From an uncultured Prevotella sp. (GTDB taxonomy: Bacteria; Bacteroidota; Bacteroidia; Bacteroidales; Bacteroidaceae): a stretch of DNA of 15,233 nt. Positions 7,762 through 15,158 of this stretch are shown here, piece by piece. The DNA lies in assembly GCA_900547085.1 (NCBI GenBank), contig URFI01000025.1:1-15233 (forward strand), read 5' to 3'. Both the position numbers and the translations under genes were made by a program. Below the pieces are notes generated by a model. That model made no database searches and was not told the DNA's origin. It saw nothing but the letters and a program-made list of their open reading frames with translations. The stretch's first letter is position 1. The number at the start of each line of letters is the position of its first letter.

Positions 7762-8032
7762 CGTCTAATGATTTATGTTGTTTTTGCCGGAGGGTTACCT
7801 TTCCCTCCTCTTGTTCATTCTTTCATGCGGCATTCCGTCACAAGTAATCGCCATTTGCCGTATGAAAAAAACTGAAAAGAGTTAGCAAACAATTGTCTGT
7901 GTCTTGCACATCAGCCCTTGTCTGCCAACTCCTTTTTCTATTTAATTGTAAGTTTTCTCCAAGTTGACGCGTCCCATCAATTGGTTCTTTCAATGTTAAT
8001 GAACCCTAGGAAGCGAGTTGGAACACTTCAAA
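7762..8032. other. 271-bp gap between skp-like copies 2 and 3
   Basis: No gene is seen. The gap contains a GC hairpin, GGAGGG (7789-7794) with CCCTCC (7803-7808). It lies about 30 bp before the copy-3 start in the leftward mRNA and has no U-tract after it, so it is a leader structure rather than a terminator. A 7-base T run in leftward reading (7864-7870) lacks a stem. GGTTC/GAACC around 7981-8005 can form a weak stem just after copy 2. No exact TAnnTTTG promoter was found in the leftward direction. Confidence 0.45.
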
Positions 8033-8533
8033 TTACTTTGTCTTGGCCAACTCAGCCTTTACCTTTGAGGTGACATCTTCGCTCAGCGTTTGGCTGATGT
8101 AAGGGATGCCGGATGTGATGTCCATGATGTAAACATAGTTTCCTGCCTTACCTACGGCCTGAATGGCGTTGACCAACTTAGCCGTGATAGGCTGCATTTT
8201 CTCTTGTTGAGCCTTCTGCAAAGCCTGAGAGTTGTCGTTGTAAGCCGTGCGAATCTTCTCATTCAGCTTCATCAACTCATCCTCTGTCTCCTTTTGCTTC
8301 GTGGCATTCATGGTCGATTTCGTCTTCTCATATTCCTGAGCCTTGCGCTGCAATTCGTCTTGCATGGCCTTCAAATCATTCTCATACTGCTTGGCAGTGG
8401 CTTCAATCTCACCGCGTGCCTTCACAAATTCAGGCATGTCGTTCATTACCTGCTGTGAGTTCAGATGACCAAACTTTTGTGCAAACATCGACATTGGTGC
8501 AAAAAGCATCAACATTAAAATAAGCTTTTTCAT
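8033..8533 (-). CDS. OmpH/Skp-family periplasmic chaperone, copy 2
   Basis: A 166-residue protein with a clear signal peptide (MKKLILMLMLFAPMSMFA, cut before Q) and then the OmpH opening KFGHLNSQQVMNDMPEF. A highly charged helix from about residue 40 to 115 (many K, E, Q and M) is probably coiled coil. The C-terminal beta segment is NYVYIMDITSGIPYISQTLSEDVTSKV. It is expected to chaperone outer-membrane proteins between the inner membrane and BamA. It lies 34 bp downstream of copy 1; the spacer is A/T-rich with no Shine-Dalgarno site, as is usual in Bacteroidetes. Confidence 0.92.
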   Translation of the reverse strand: MKKLILMLMLFAPMSMFAQKFGHLNSQQVMNDMPEFVKARGEIEATAKQYENDLKAMQDELQRKAQEYEKTKSTMNATKQKETEDELMKLNEKIRTAYNDNSQALQKAQQEKMQPITAKLVNAIQAVGKAGNYVYIMDITSGIPYISQTLSEDVTSKVKAELAKTK

Positions 8534-8567
8534 TTTCTTTTGTTCTTTATTTGATTAATTATTAATT

Positions 8568-9074
8568 CTAATAACCCAGTTTCTGCAACACTTCGTTGCT
8601 GATGTCTATCTTGGGTGAGCCGAAGATAATGCCCGAATTGGACGCACGGTCAACGACCAATGAGTATCCACGCAATTCGGAGATATCCCTTACGGCGTTG
8701 TATATCTCTTCTTGGATGGGGGTCATCAGGCTCTCACGCTTCTTAAACAGTTCGCCTTCTGGCCCGAAATACTTGCGTTTCAGCTCGCTGGCAGCCTTCT
8801 CTTTCTTCATGATTTGCTCCTGCCGAGCCTTCTTTTGCTCTTGCGAGAGAAACACTACCTCGTTCTGATAGTTCTTATACATCGTGGTTGCTTCCGTATT
8901 CAGAGCTTCCACCTCAGCCTGCCATTTCTTGCTTACCTGGTTCAATTGCTCATTGGCACGTTCGTATGCGGGGATATTCTTCAGCACATATTCCATGTCA
9001 ACCAGTGCGAATTTCTGCGCACCGATGCCTAATGTCGCCATCAACATCAGGCTCATCAATATTATTTTCTTCAT
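8568..9074 (-). CDS. OmpH/Skp-family periplasmic chaperone, copy 1
   Basis: A 168-residue protein with signal peptide MKKIILMSLMLMATLGIGA (cut before Q), the OmpH opening KFALVDMEYVLKNIPAYERA, and a long charged helical region with KKWQAEVEAL and QEQKKARQEQIMKKEKAASELK. The C-terminal segment is YSLVVDRASNSGIIFGSPKIDISNEVLQKLGY. That end differs from copies 2 and 3 (it has D.(S/T)..V(L/I) in place of PYI), so the copies are old and probably specialised rather than recent duplicates. It lies 105 bp after bamA and has an unusually good ribosome binding site. Confidence 0.93.
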   Translation of the reverse strand: MKKIILMSLMLMATLGIGAQKFALVDMEYVLKNIPAYERANEQLNQVSKKWQAEVEALNTEATTMYKNYQNEVVFLSQEQKKARQEQIMKKEKAASELKRKYFGPEGELFKKRESLMTPIQEEIYNAVRDISELRGYSLVVDRASNSGIIFGSPKIDISNEVLQKLGY

Positions 9075-9079
9075 CAGCT

Positions 9080-9085
9080 CTCCTT
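9080..9085 (-). promoter_or_regulatory. Canonical Shine-Dalgarno site of skp-like copy 1
   Basis: Read leftward, AAGGAG sits 5 bases before the ATG at 9072-9074. Most genes in this window have A/T-rich leaders without such a site, as is common in Bacteroidetes, so this one may set a higher or independent translation rate. It also fixes the start codon. Confidence 0.7.
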
Positions 9086-9124
9086 TATTATAATTGTATT
9101 ATTAGATGGACGTTGTGTAATGTC

Positions 9125-9169
9125 CTTTCGTTTAGCCACGAAAGAGTATTTAACCACAGGCAAACCTGT
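9125..9169 (-). other. Two hairpins between bamA and skp-like copy 1
   Basis: CTTTCGT (9125-9131) pairs with ACGAAAG (9138-9144), 7 bp with a 6-base loop. ACAGG (9156-9160) pairs with CCTGT (9165-9169), 5 bp with a 4-base loop. In leftward mRNA neither is followed by a U-tract, so they are more likely processing or stabilising structures than full terminators. They could allow the skp messages to be made in excess of bamA. Confidence 0.5.
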
Positions 9170-9179
9170 TTTAACTTCC

Positions 9180-11795
9180 TTAAAATTCTTGACCGAGAAT
9201 GAAGTGGAATTGACCACCACCTTTCTTTCCAAACACTTTATCAAAGCCGTAGGCCCAGTCGATACCCATCAAGCCCACCATGGGAAGGAAGATGCGTACG
9301 CCAAGTCCGGCACTACGCTTCATGTCGAAGGGATTGAACTTACGGGTGTCATTCCAAGCGTTTCCGGCCTCAATGAAGCCCAGTCCATAGATGGTGGTGT
9401 TACCTAAGAGGAATGGATAACGAAGCTCCAGCGACATGCGGTCGTATGCATAGCCCTCGTATAGGTAAGGTGTCAGCGAGCCGTTTTCATAACCACGCAG
9501 TCCAATGGTTTCCTCCGCATAGCCGGTAGAATAGCCACTCATGCCGTCACCACCCACATAGTAGGTCTCAAAGGGTGATTTCTTAAACCGATTATAGCTG
9601 CCCAAGAGTCCAAATTCCACACGCGTCATCAAGACAAAACACTTCTGTCCGCCTGACAAAGCCGTATAAGTCTTGGCCTTGAATTTCCACTTATGATACT
9701 CTACCCATTTGTATTTTTCCTGTTGTTCTGCCAGGAAAGTACTTGATTGGCGGTTCAGTGCCAAGTTCTCATAGTCTTTCTTGTCCCACTTAGACCATGG
9801 TGGTGTGAGCGAAACCGATGCTGTAAACTCCGATCCGCGACGTGGGAACAGCTGGTTGTCCGTTGAGGTACGGTTGATGGAGAGGTTTAAGTTCAGGTTA
9901 TTGGCATTACCGGTCGACATCAGGAAGTACCTCCAGTTCTTCAACATATAGCGTGTATAGGCAAGCTGAACCGACAGCGTGAAGTAGTCGTCGGGCCATC
10001 TCAGACGCTTACCCCAACCCAGACTGGCTCCCATCATCTTGATGTAGGTGTCAGGGTCGTAGTAGTTTTCGTAATTATTGTAAGCATAGTTTCCGTACCC
10101 GTACATGTAATTCATGTAATTGTTGCGCCATGAGCTGTTGTAAAAATTGTCGGACACACCCGTTGACTTTGAATAATAAGCACCGACGGAGAATTGGGTA
10201 GGTCGCTTACCTCCAAACCAGTTGGTTGAATAATTCATGTTGTACGACTGATAAAAGCGGCCGTTGGTCTGCACACCCAATGACAACACCTCACCATCTC
10301 CAATGGGCAAGATGCCTCGTCGCTCACTGTTCTTGTTGAAAAGGTTGCGGATAGAGAAGTTATTCAGCTTCAACCCCACACGTCCAATCAAACCATTTTG
10401 TCCCCAACCAAGTGAGAATTCTATCTGATCATTGCTCTTTTGTTCAAGGTTCCAGTTGATATCCACCGTTCCATTCTCTGGGTCTGGCTTCACATCTGGA
10501 TTCACCTTTTCCGGGTCAAAGTGTCCCATGGATGCCAATTCACGTGCCGATCGCATGAGTGCCTCTTTGGAGAAGAGATCGCCCGGCTTAGTCTTTAGCT
10601 CGCGTCTAACCACATTTTCGTACAGTCGGTCGTTACCATTGATGCGCACATGATTGAGTCTTGCCTGCTGATTCTCTGTGATACGCATCTCCAGGTCAAT
10701 GGAGTCGCCCACGATGTTCACTTCTGTTGGCTGCAAGTTGTAGAACAAATAACCATTGTTCCAATACTTATTACCCACGGCATCATCATCTTCAGTCAGA
10801 CGCTTAGACATCAATGTCTGATTATACACATCCCCTTTCTTCATGCCCAGCAGCGCATTTAGATAGTCAGTAGCGTACACCGTGTTGCCCACCCACGTGA
10901 TATTGCGGAGGTAATACTTGGTTCCTTCGTCCACTTTTACCAGGATGTTGACGTGTTTGTCATCCACATTCCACACGCTGTCTTCAAGAATCACAGCATC
11001 GCGGAACCCGTATTCATTGTATTTTTTGATGAGATTGCGCTTATCTTCCTTCCATCTTTCGGGCGTATACTTCTTTGATTTGAAGATATTGCCAAACTTT
11101 CCCGACTCATGAATCTTCTTAAAGGCGCCCTTGGTGAACAGGGAACCCTTGATTTTCTTGTCGCTGAGCGCCTCATTACCAACAATCTCAATGTGCCGAA
11201 CGCGCATCTTTGCCTTCTTATCCACGATGACATCCAAGATTACACTGTTCTTATTGGACACGTCATCCCGCTGCATAATATCGATGTCGGCATTGTTAAA
11301 CCCCTTGTCATCAAAGTATTTCTTGGCCAGGAACTTCGCCCTACTGATGGTATTGGGTGTTACTTGTCCTCCTTTGAGCAATCCCAATTTAGTTTCCATG
11401 GCTTCGCGTTCCGACTTTTTCAGTCCGATATAATTGATTTCAGACACGCGTGGCAGCGTTTGTAGATAAATGTTCAGATAAATCTTATTACCCACAATGG
11501 AGTCGGCCGATATCGAAACGTCTGAAAACAAGCCATGCTTCCAATAGCGTTTCACGGCATCTGTAATGTCATTACCAGGCACCGTGATGGTCTGTCCCAC
11601 CGACAAGCCGGAGATACCCGACAGCATATAGTCTTCATACCCCTGCACACCAGACACCGCAATGCCCCCAATGACTACTGTCCGGGGCGTTCCTGCGTAA
11701 TTGATGTCAGGATGTATAATCTTATCTTGTGCATGAACGGTCACCCCACAGGTGATTGCCGTCGCTACCATCAACACCTTATATATATGATTCAT
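9180..11795 (-). CDS. bamA: Outer membrane protein assembly factor BamA (Omp85)
   Basis: The core of the machinery that folds and inserts beta-barrel proteins into the outer membrane. It has 871 residues: a signal peptide (cut near VHA|QD), a periplasmic stretch to about residue 460 that fits five POTRA domains (turn motifs such as IEIVGNEALS, ITWVGNTVYA and VRINGNDRLY), then a 16-strand barrel. The conserved barrel-loop motif L766-R767-G768-Y769 (the family's VRGF/LRGY) is present, and the protein ends in Phe (FILGQEF), as barrel proteins do. Residues about 553-581 form a loop very rich in Tyr and Asn, probably surface-exposed. The ATG at 11795 overlaps the uppS stop by 4 bases (ATGA). The skp-like genes follow downstream, matching the family's partner chaperones. 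Confidence 0.96.
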   Translation of the reverse strand: MNHIYKVLMVATAITCGVTVHAQDKIIHPDINYAGTPRTVVIGGIAVSGVQGYEDYMLSGISGLSVGQTITVPGNDITDAVKRYWKHGLFSDVSISADSIVGNKIYLNIYLQTLPRVSEINYIGLKKSEREAMETKLGLLKGGQVTPNTISRAKFLAKKYFDDKGFNNADIDIMQRDDVSNKNSVILDVIVDKKAKMRVRHIEIVGNEALSDKKIKGSLFTKGAFKKIHESGKFGNIFKSKKYTPERWKEDKRNLIKKYNEYGFRDAVILEDSVWNVDDKHVNILVKVDEGTKYYLRNITWVGNTVYATDYLNALLGMKKGDVYNQTLMSKRLTEDDDAVGNKYWNNGYLFYNLQPTEVNIVGDSIDLEMRITENQQARLNHVRINGNDRLYENVVRRELKTKPGDLFSKEALMRSARELASMGHFDPEKVNPDVKPDPENGTVDINWNLEQKSNDQIEFSLGWGQNGLIGRVGLKLNNFSIRNLFNKNSERRGILPIGDGEVLSLGVQTNGRFYQSYNMNYSTNWFGGKRPTQFSVGAYYSKSTGVSDNFYNSSWRNNYMNYMYGYGNYAYNNYENYYDPDTYIKMMGASLGWGKRLRWPDDYFTLSVQLAYTRYMLKNWRYFLMSTGNANNLNLNLSINRTSTDNQLFPRRGSEFTASVSLTPPWSKWDKKDYENLALNRQSSTFLAEQQEKYKWVEYHKWKFKAKTYTALSGGQKCFVLMTRVEFGLLGSYNRFKKSPFETYYVGGDGMSGYSTGYAEETIGLRGYENGSLTPYLYEGYAYDRMSLELRYPFLLGNTTIYGLGFIEAGNAWNDTRKFNPFDMKRSAGLGVRIFLPMVGLMGIDWAYGFDKVFGKKGGGQFHFILGQEF

Positions 11796-12571
11796 CTTGT
11801 TGAATTATTATCAATCTTAATCAGGTCTTCTATCTGACGCTCTGTCTTTCCAAACCGTCGCTGCCTACCTTGGTAGTCCATGATGGCCCGGTGCAGGTCA
11901 GCCTCGTTGAAGTCGGGCCAATAGATATCGCAGAAATACAATTCCGAATAGGCTATTTGCCACAACAGAAAGTTGGAAACCCGCAATTCTCCACCCGTCC
12001 TGATGAGCAAATCGGGGTCGGGCATGAAAGACGTTTCAAGACGCTGACCTATCAATTCCTCATCAACGTCGTCTGTATGAACACGTCCTGCCTGCACATC
12101 TGACACAATATTTCGCAGCGCATGGGTCATTTCCCACCGTGCCGAATAGCTTAGAGCCACCACCATGGTCATGGTTGTGTTGGCTGCGGTGTGCTCCTCC
12201 GTCTCACGAAGTTTTGCTCTCACACTTTCCGGCAAACGCTTTACATCGCCAATGACCCGAAAGCGGACATTATTCTTCATGAAGATTTCGTCTTCCAGAG
12301 AGCTCAACACCAAGCCCATGAGAGCCGATACCTCATCTTCCGGCCTGTTCCAGTTCTCCGTAGAGAAGGTGTACAGCGTGAGGTACTTAACGCCCAACCG
12401 GACACATTCTGACGTGATTCGGCGCACTGTATCCACGCCTGCCTGGTGTCCGAAGCTGCGTTCCTTGTCACGTTCGGCTGCCCAACGCCCATTACCATCC
12501 ATGATGATGGCGACATGCGTAGGGATACGTTTCATGTCCAGTTCGTTATTCATCGTTGTTCTTGTAGTCAT
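11792..12571 (-). CDS. uppS: Isoprenyl transferase (undecaprenyl diphosphate synthase)
   Basis: A cis-prenyltransferase that adds isopentenyl units to farnesyl diphosphate to make the C55 precursor of the lipid carrier for peptidoglycan and surface glycans. It works in the cytoplasm at the membrane. In 259 residues it shows HVAIIMD25GNGRWA (D25 binds Mg-diphosphate), GHQAG, YTFSTENWNRP, and R191-T-G-G-E-L-R197-V-S-N with E210 in SELYF; R191 and R197 bind isopentenyl diphosphate in the family. The start at 12571 gives an N-terminal tail of about 18 residues. In-frame ATGs at 12553 and 12535 would also keep the whole domain, so the exact start is uncertain. It lies 4 bp after the DUF6089 gene and overlaps bamA. 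Confidence 0.96.
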   Translation of the reverse strand: MTTRTTMNNELDMKRIPTHVAIIMDGNGRWAAERDKERSFGHQAGVDTVRRITSECVRLGVKYLTLYTFSTENWNRPEDEVSALMGLVLSSLEDEIFMKNNVRFRVIGDVKRLPESVRAKLRETEEHTAANTTMTMVVALSYSARWEMTHALRNIVSDVQAGRVHTDDVDEELIGQRLETSFMPDPDLLIRTGGELRVSNFLLWQIAYSELYFCDIYWPDFNEADLHRAIMDYQGRQRRFGKTERQIEDLIKIDNNSTR

Positions 12572-12575
12572 TCAG

Positions 12576-13259
12576 TTATTCAGCATCATTATGACACGTT
12601 CGACACTTGGCCTGGAAACTATAAGTAAGCGTCACCAGCAGTGCCGAATAGCCATCGGTGTTCTTGAACAGTCCGCTGCTTTTGACGAGATAGGGATCCA
12701 CCACTCCGTCGAGTTTGTCGCTCAACGAGAAGTGTGCCGCCCACTCCAATCCTATATTAACACGGTCGCCAAGCTTGTATTTCACACCCAGTCCCAAAGG
12801 TACATGGGCAGTCCACACATCTTTCGGTCCACCCGAAACATACGTACCTCCCACACCTCCGAAGATGAAAGGGGTGAGCCGTTTGGCTCCCCGATAGTCT
12901 CTGCCCGTGCCGTATGGCCAAAAATTATATTCGAAGGTAACACCCAGGTCACCCAACGAATGATTAAACTGGTAAGGTTTGGCCTGCATGTCAGGGTAAT
13001 AAGTCTGCACATCGGCCGACGAGCCTTTGAGCTTGCCATAGCTACCCTTGGCTCTTACGGCCATTCGGGGGTTGAGTACCCATCGCCATACCAGCGAACC
13101 CGTGGGCTGCATGTTCTTCACTACGCTGCCATTGAAGTCGCCCAGATACGACACCAAGCCCGCTCCGGCCCCCACCTCCATACGATATTCCACGTCGTCC
13201 TGTGCCTGCATTTGCACAGCGGCCACGAGCAACAATATGGAGAGCAGACCTTGACGCAT
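12576..13259 (-). CDS. DUF6089 family outer-membrane beta-barrel protein
   Basis: A 227-residue protein with a signal peptide (MRQGLLSILLLVAAVQMQA, cut before Q) followed by alternating amphipathic strands typical of a small 8-10 strand barrel: YRMEVGAGAGLVSYLGDF, LGDLGVTFEYNFWPYG, TPFIFGGVGGTYVSG and LGVKYKLGDRVNIGLEWAAHF. The family occurs mainly in Bacteroidetes and its function is unknown. After the last strand (LLVTLTYSFQA) there is a short tail, KCRTCHNDAE, with C219 and C222. The gene lies 19 bp after DUF6242 and 4 bp before uppS, inside the envelope operon. That fits a structural or assembly role in the outer membrane, but this is inference from position. Confidence 0.85.
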   Translation of the reverse strand: MRQGLLSILLLVAAVQMQAQDDVEYRMEVGAGAGLVSYLGDFNGSVVKNMQPTGSLVWRWVLNPRMAVRAKGSYGKLKGSSADVQTYYPDMQAKPYQFNHSLGDLGVTFEYNFWPYGTGRDYRGAKRLTPFIFGGVGGTYVSGGPKDVWTAHVPLGLGVKYKLGDRVNIGLEWAAHFSLSDKLDGVVDPYLVKSSGLFKNTDGYSALLVTLTYSFQAKCRTCHNDAE

Positions 13260-13278
13260 GTTTCGTTATGTTGTATCA

Positions 13279-14610
13279 CTATTCAGTAATCACCCTTTTC
13301 ACCACAGGCCAGCCCAACTTGTTGAGCCGCCCCCTCCAAACTTGTCCGGTTTTTCCACAGACAATCCACAGGTAGTGGTCGGCATCGGTCGTCATGGCAA
13401 ACGATGTTTCACTAGAATGAAAACCATTAGGGAAGACCAACGTGGCGTGTTTTTTCCACGTCAAACCGCCATCCACGCTGCCATATATCTCACTAAACGC
13501 TTTCACACCGCTGCTCTCGCCTTTTCCGGCACCACCCATAGCCACGAGTGCGTCGCCATATTTCACCACCTGAAGGTTGGTCAAGTTGGGTAATGCGAAC
13601 CGATTTCCGGCCGATGACGTATAACTTGTCCAAGGCTGATTTTCAGCCTTTTTATCGTTCTCTTCAATCTTTCCCCACTGCGCAACACGCTGGTCGGTGG
13701 TTCCTGCCATGAACAGCTGATTGGCACCCGCATTGATCTTCGAGGGTTGGACTACAAAATTCAAATCAGCCTCTGGCAACAGCGCGTTCGAGGGGCTCAA
13801 GGTTTCCGTCACCCAGGTAGCACCTCTGTCGGCCGAAACTAATATTTTATGATCTTCAGCCAGGGCATACAACTTGGCATCGCTGGCACCTACCAGCTGT
13901 TTCAGTGCGATGGTAGACACCACAGACCAGTTTTTCGCGTCAGCTGATTTCACCACTTGGCCGTCATGATAGCCATAGAACGTGTTGCCTTGCAATACCA
14001 TCTGACGATAGAAGTCACTTGTCACCTGGATGTTGGGCATGATTTCTTGCCATTGGTTTGCCGCCTTTCGTGCAGCCGTATAGAGCTTTGGCTCCGATCC
14101 TTTGTTGCCAAAGACATACAAGTTTTCTCCATTCGCAAGCAAGCGCATGGCTGTTAGTTCGCCCAGCTTAGGCTCATTCTTCGCCTGATTGTTCCAAACG
14201 AAAACGTCACCATCCTGCTGATGCACGTTTACATGGACGGTATAGGTATTCATACCCGAACCCGAATTGCTATAAACGATAACCTGACGAGGTTTGGTAA
14301 AATCGAGTGAATCGGCCGAATTGAAATATTTGACCGAATCACTTTTGGCACTTTTGATGGCAATCACACCCGCATTCTTAGCCGAAATGGTCGCTACCAC
14401 TTTCGAAGCGTCAACTCCCAGCGGCAACGAGTCGGGATTATAAATCACCCTGTTGATTTGGTCAATATAAAACCGATAGTCGCTTGCAGCAAAAGTTGTG
14501 ATGTACGTGCTGTCGGCACCTTTGCTCGATTTGGTATGCACCAAACGTTTCACGTTTTTAACCGAGAAAGCTATAATGGCCGCATCGTCATGCCCCATCA
14601 TCATTGTCAC
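13279..14610 (-). CDS. DUF6242 lipoprotein body, with Asp-box propeller motifs; 5' end out of frame
   Basis: A 443-codon frame whose first possible start is GTG at 14610. The N-terminal part (about 10-135: DDAAIIAFSVKNVKR, DQINRVIYNPDSLPLG, TYTVHVNVHQQDGD) matches the DUF6242 N-terminal domain as I recall it. The rest is a repeat-rich beta region with two clear Asp-box motifs, S259-A-D-R-G-A-T-W266 and S378-V-D-G-G-L-T-W385, and a weaker one at S222-D224-W228, consistent with a BNR-type beta-propeller. Family members are lipoproteins, yet this frame has no signal peptide. The missing signal is encoded just upstream in another frame (14588-14677), and removing one G from the GGGG run (plus-strand C 14593-14596) joins the two. 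As written, the product would stay in the cytoplasm. It is either a broken gene, a recoded one, or a sequence error. Confidence 0.82.
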   Translation of the reverse strand: MTMMMGHDDAAIIAFSVKNVKRLVHTKSSKGADSTYITTFAASDYRFYIDQINRVIYNPDSLPLGVDASKVVATISAKNAGVIAIKSAKSDSVKYFNSADSLDFTKPRQVIVYSNSGSGMNTYTVHVNVHQQDGDVFVWNNQAKNEPKLGELTAMRLLANGENLYVFGNKGSEPKLYTAARKAANQWQEIMPNIQVTSDFYRQMVLQGNTFYGYHDGQVVKSADAKNWSVVSTIALKQLVGASDAKLYALAEDHKILVSADRGATWVTETLSPSNALLPEADLNFVVQPSKINAGANQLFMAGTTDQRVAQWGKIEENDKKAENQPWTSYTSSAGNRFALPNLTNLQVVKYGDALVAMGGAGKGESSGVKAFSEIYGSVDGGLTWKKHATLVFPNGFHSSETSFAMTTDADHYLWIVCGKTGQVWRGRLNKLGWPVVKRVITE

Positions 14611-14677
14611 TAAGACAAGAAGCGAACAGCAGCACCACTGAGCACAGCATGAGAAGCGGTAAAAATCTTCTATTCAT
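14588..14677 (-). pseudogene. Lipoprotein signal peptide of the DUF6242 gene, in a shifted frame
   Basis: From ATG at 14677 the leftward frame reads MNRRFLPLLMLCSVVLLFASC and then LSDNDDGA before TGA at 14588-14590. This is a textbook lipoprotein signal: two Arg, a hydrophobic core, lipobox FASC, then an Asp-rich +2 region like those used for surface or periplasmic lipoproteins in Bacteroidetes. By itself the 29-residue peptide has no role. Joined in frame at the GGGG run it would give ...SDNDDGHDDAAIIAFS, the normal DUF6242 layout. The promoter at 14703-14733 places the mRNA start about 20 nt before this ATG, which supports it as the native start. Confidence 0.8.
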
Positions 14678-14702
14678 TTACTTCTGATTATGATTTTAGC
14701 TG

Positions 14703-14733
14703 CAAATTTATATAGAATTCCGCAAATAGCACA
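14703..14733 (-). promoter_or_regulatory. Promoter of the DUF6242-DUF6089-uppS-bamA-skp operon
   Basis: Read leftward, TAAATTTG (plus CAAATTTA, 14703-14710) fits the -7 element TAnnTTTG. After 19 bases lies TGTG (plus CACA, 14730-14733), one base off the -33 TTTG. Transcription would start near 14697-14699. No other clear promoter is seen before the genes downstream, which are spaced by 19, 4, -4, 105 and 34 bp. Confidence 0.65.
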
Positions 14734-14799
14734 CCTTTTTAAGGCTTAATTATGCAAAATAGTGATTTATAGAACGTTTTTTAAGGTTGTTTAGGGTTT

Positions 14800-14844
14800 A
14801 AGCCGCGGCTGTTCGCAAGCAGGCTGATTACTCACATGCGGCTT
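14800..14844. repeat. GC-rich inverted repeat with internal palindrome
   Basis: AAGCCGC (14800-14806) pairs with GCGGCTT (14838-14844) across 31 bases. The left arm is also part of the 10-bp palindrome AGCCGCGGCT (14801-14810), so two alternative foldings compete. It stands out as GC-rich in an A/T-rich stretch about 70 bp behind the operon promoter. It could be an operator or an RNA structure; nothing in the sequence decides. Confidence 0.4.
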
Positions 14845-15158
14845 CCTATACTTGCAAAGCAGGAGTGGGATTTATCAACTTACATACCGCCAACGACTTG
14901 CCTCCATGGAGTGTTTCAAACACAAATGAACAAGCGAACTGCATAAAAACGCAAAGCTGCATCTACAGAAACCACAGCTAACAAAAAAGCAAGAATCAAT
15001 TCAGAATTTATTTTACATTTGCTTTCGTATGCTTCGATTATTTTGAACAAGATAGTCTTCTGCTTAGAAATACGCGAATTTTGAAGCTTTTTACATACCT
15101 TTGACTCACAAACACTTATAAGAAAACGGCCAAAATAAGGACTGAAAATCAGGTGCTT

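Noticed and set aside
7861..7905. T-rich run in leftward reading as a terminator after skp-like copy 2
   Set aside because: The seven-T run (7864-7870) has no GC stem before it; the nearby ACAATTGT is a short palindrome without a loop.
12590..12607. CXXCH as a haem-c site in the DUF6089 protein
   Set aside because: A single CXXCH at the end of a predicted barrel, with no other cytochrome features or maturation genes nearby, is more likely chance or a thiol pair; kept only as a low-interest finding.
12165..13289. 374-codon rightward open frame opposite uppS and DUF6089
   Set aside because: It spans two well-supported leftward genes and their junction; the translation has no family features.
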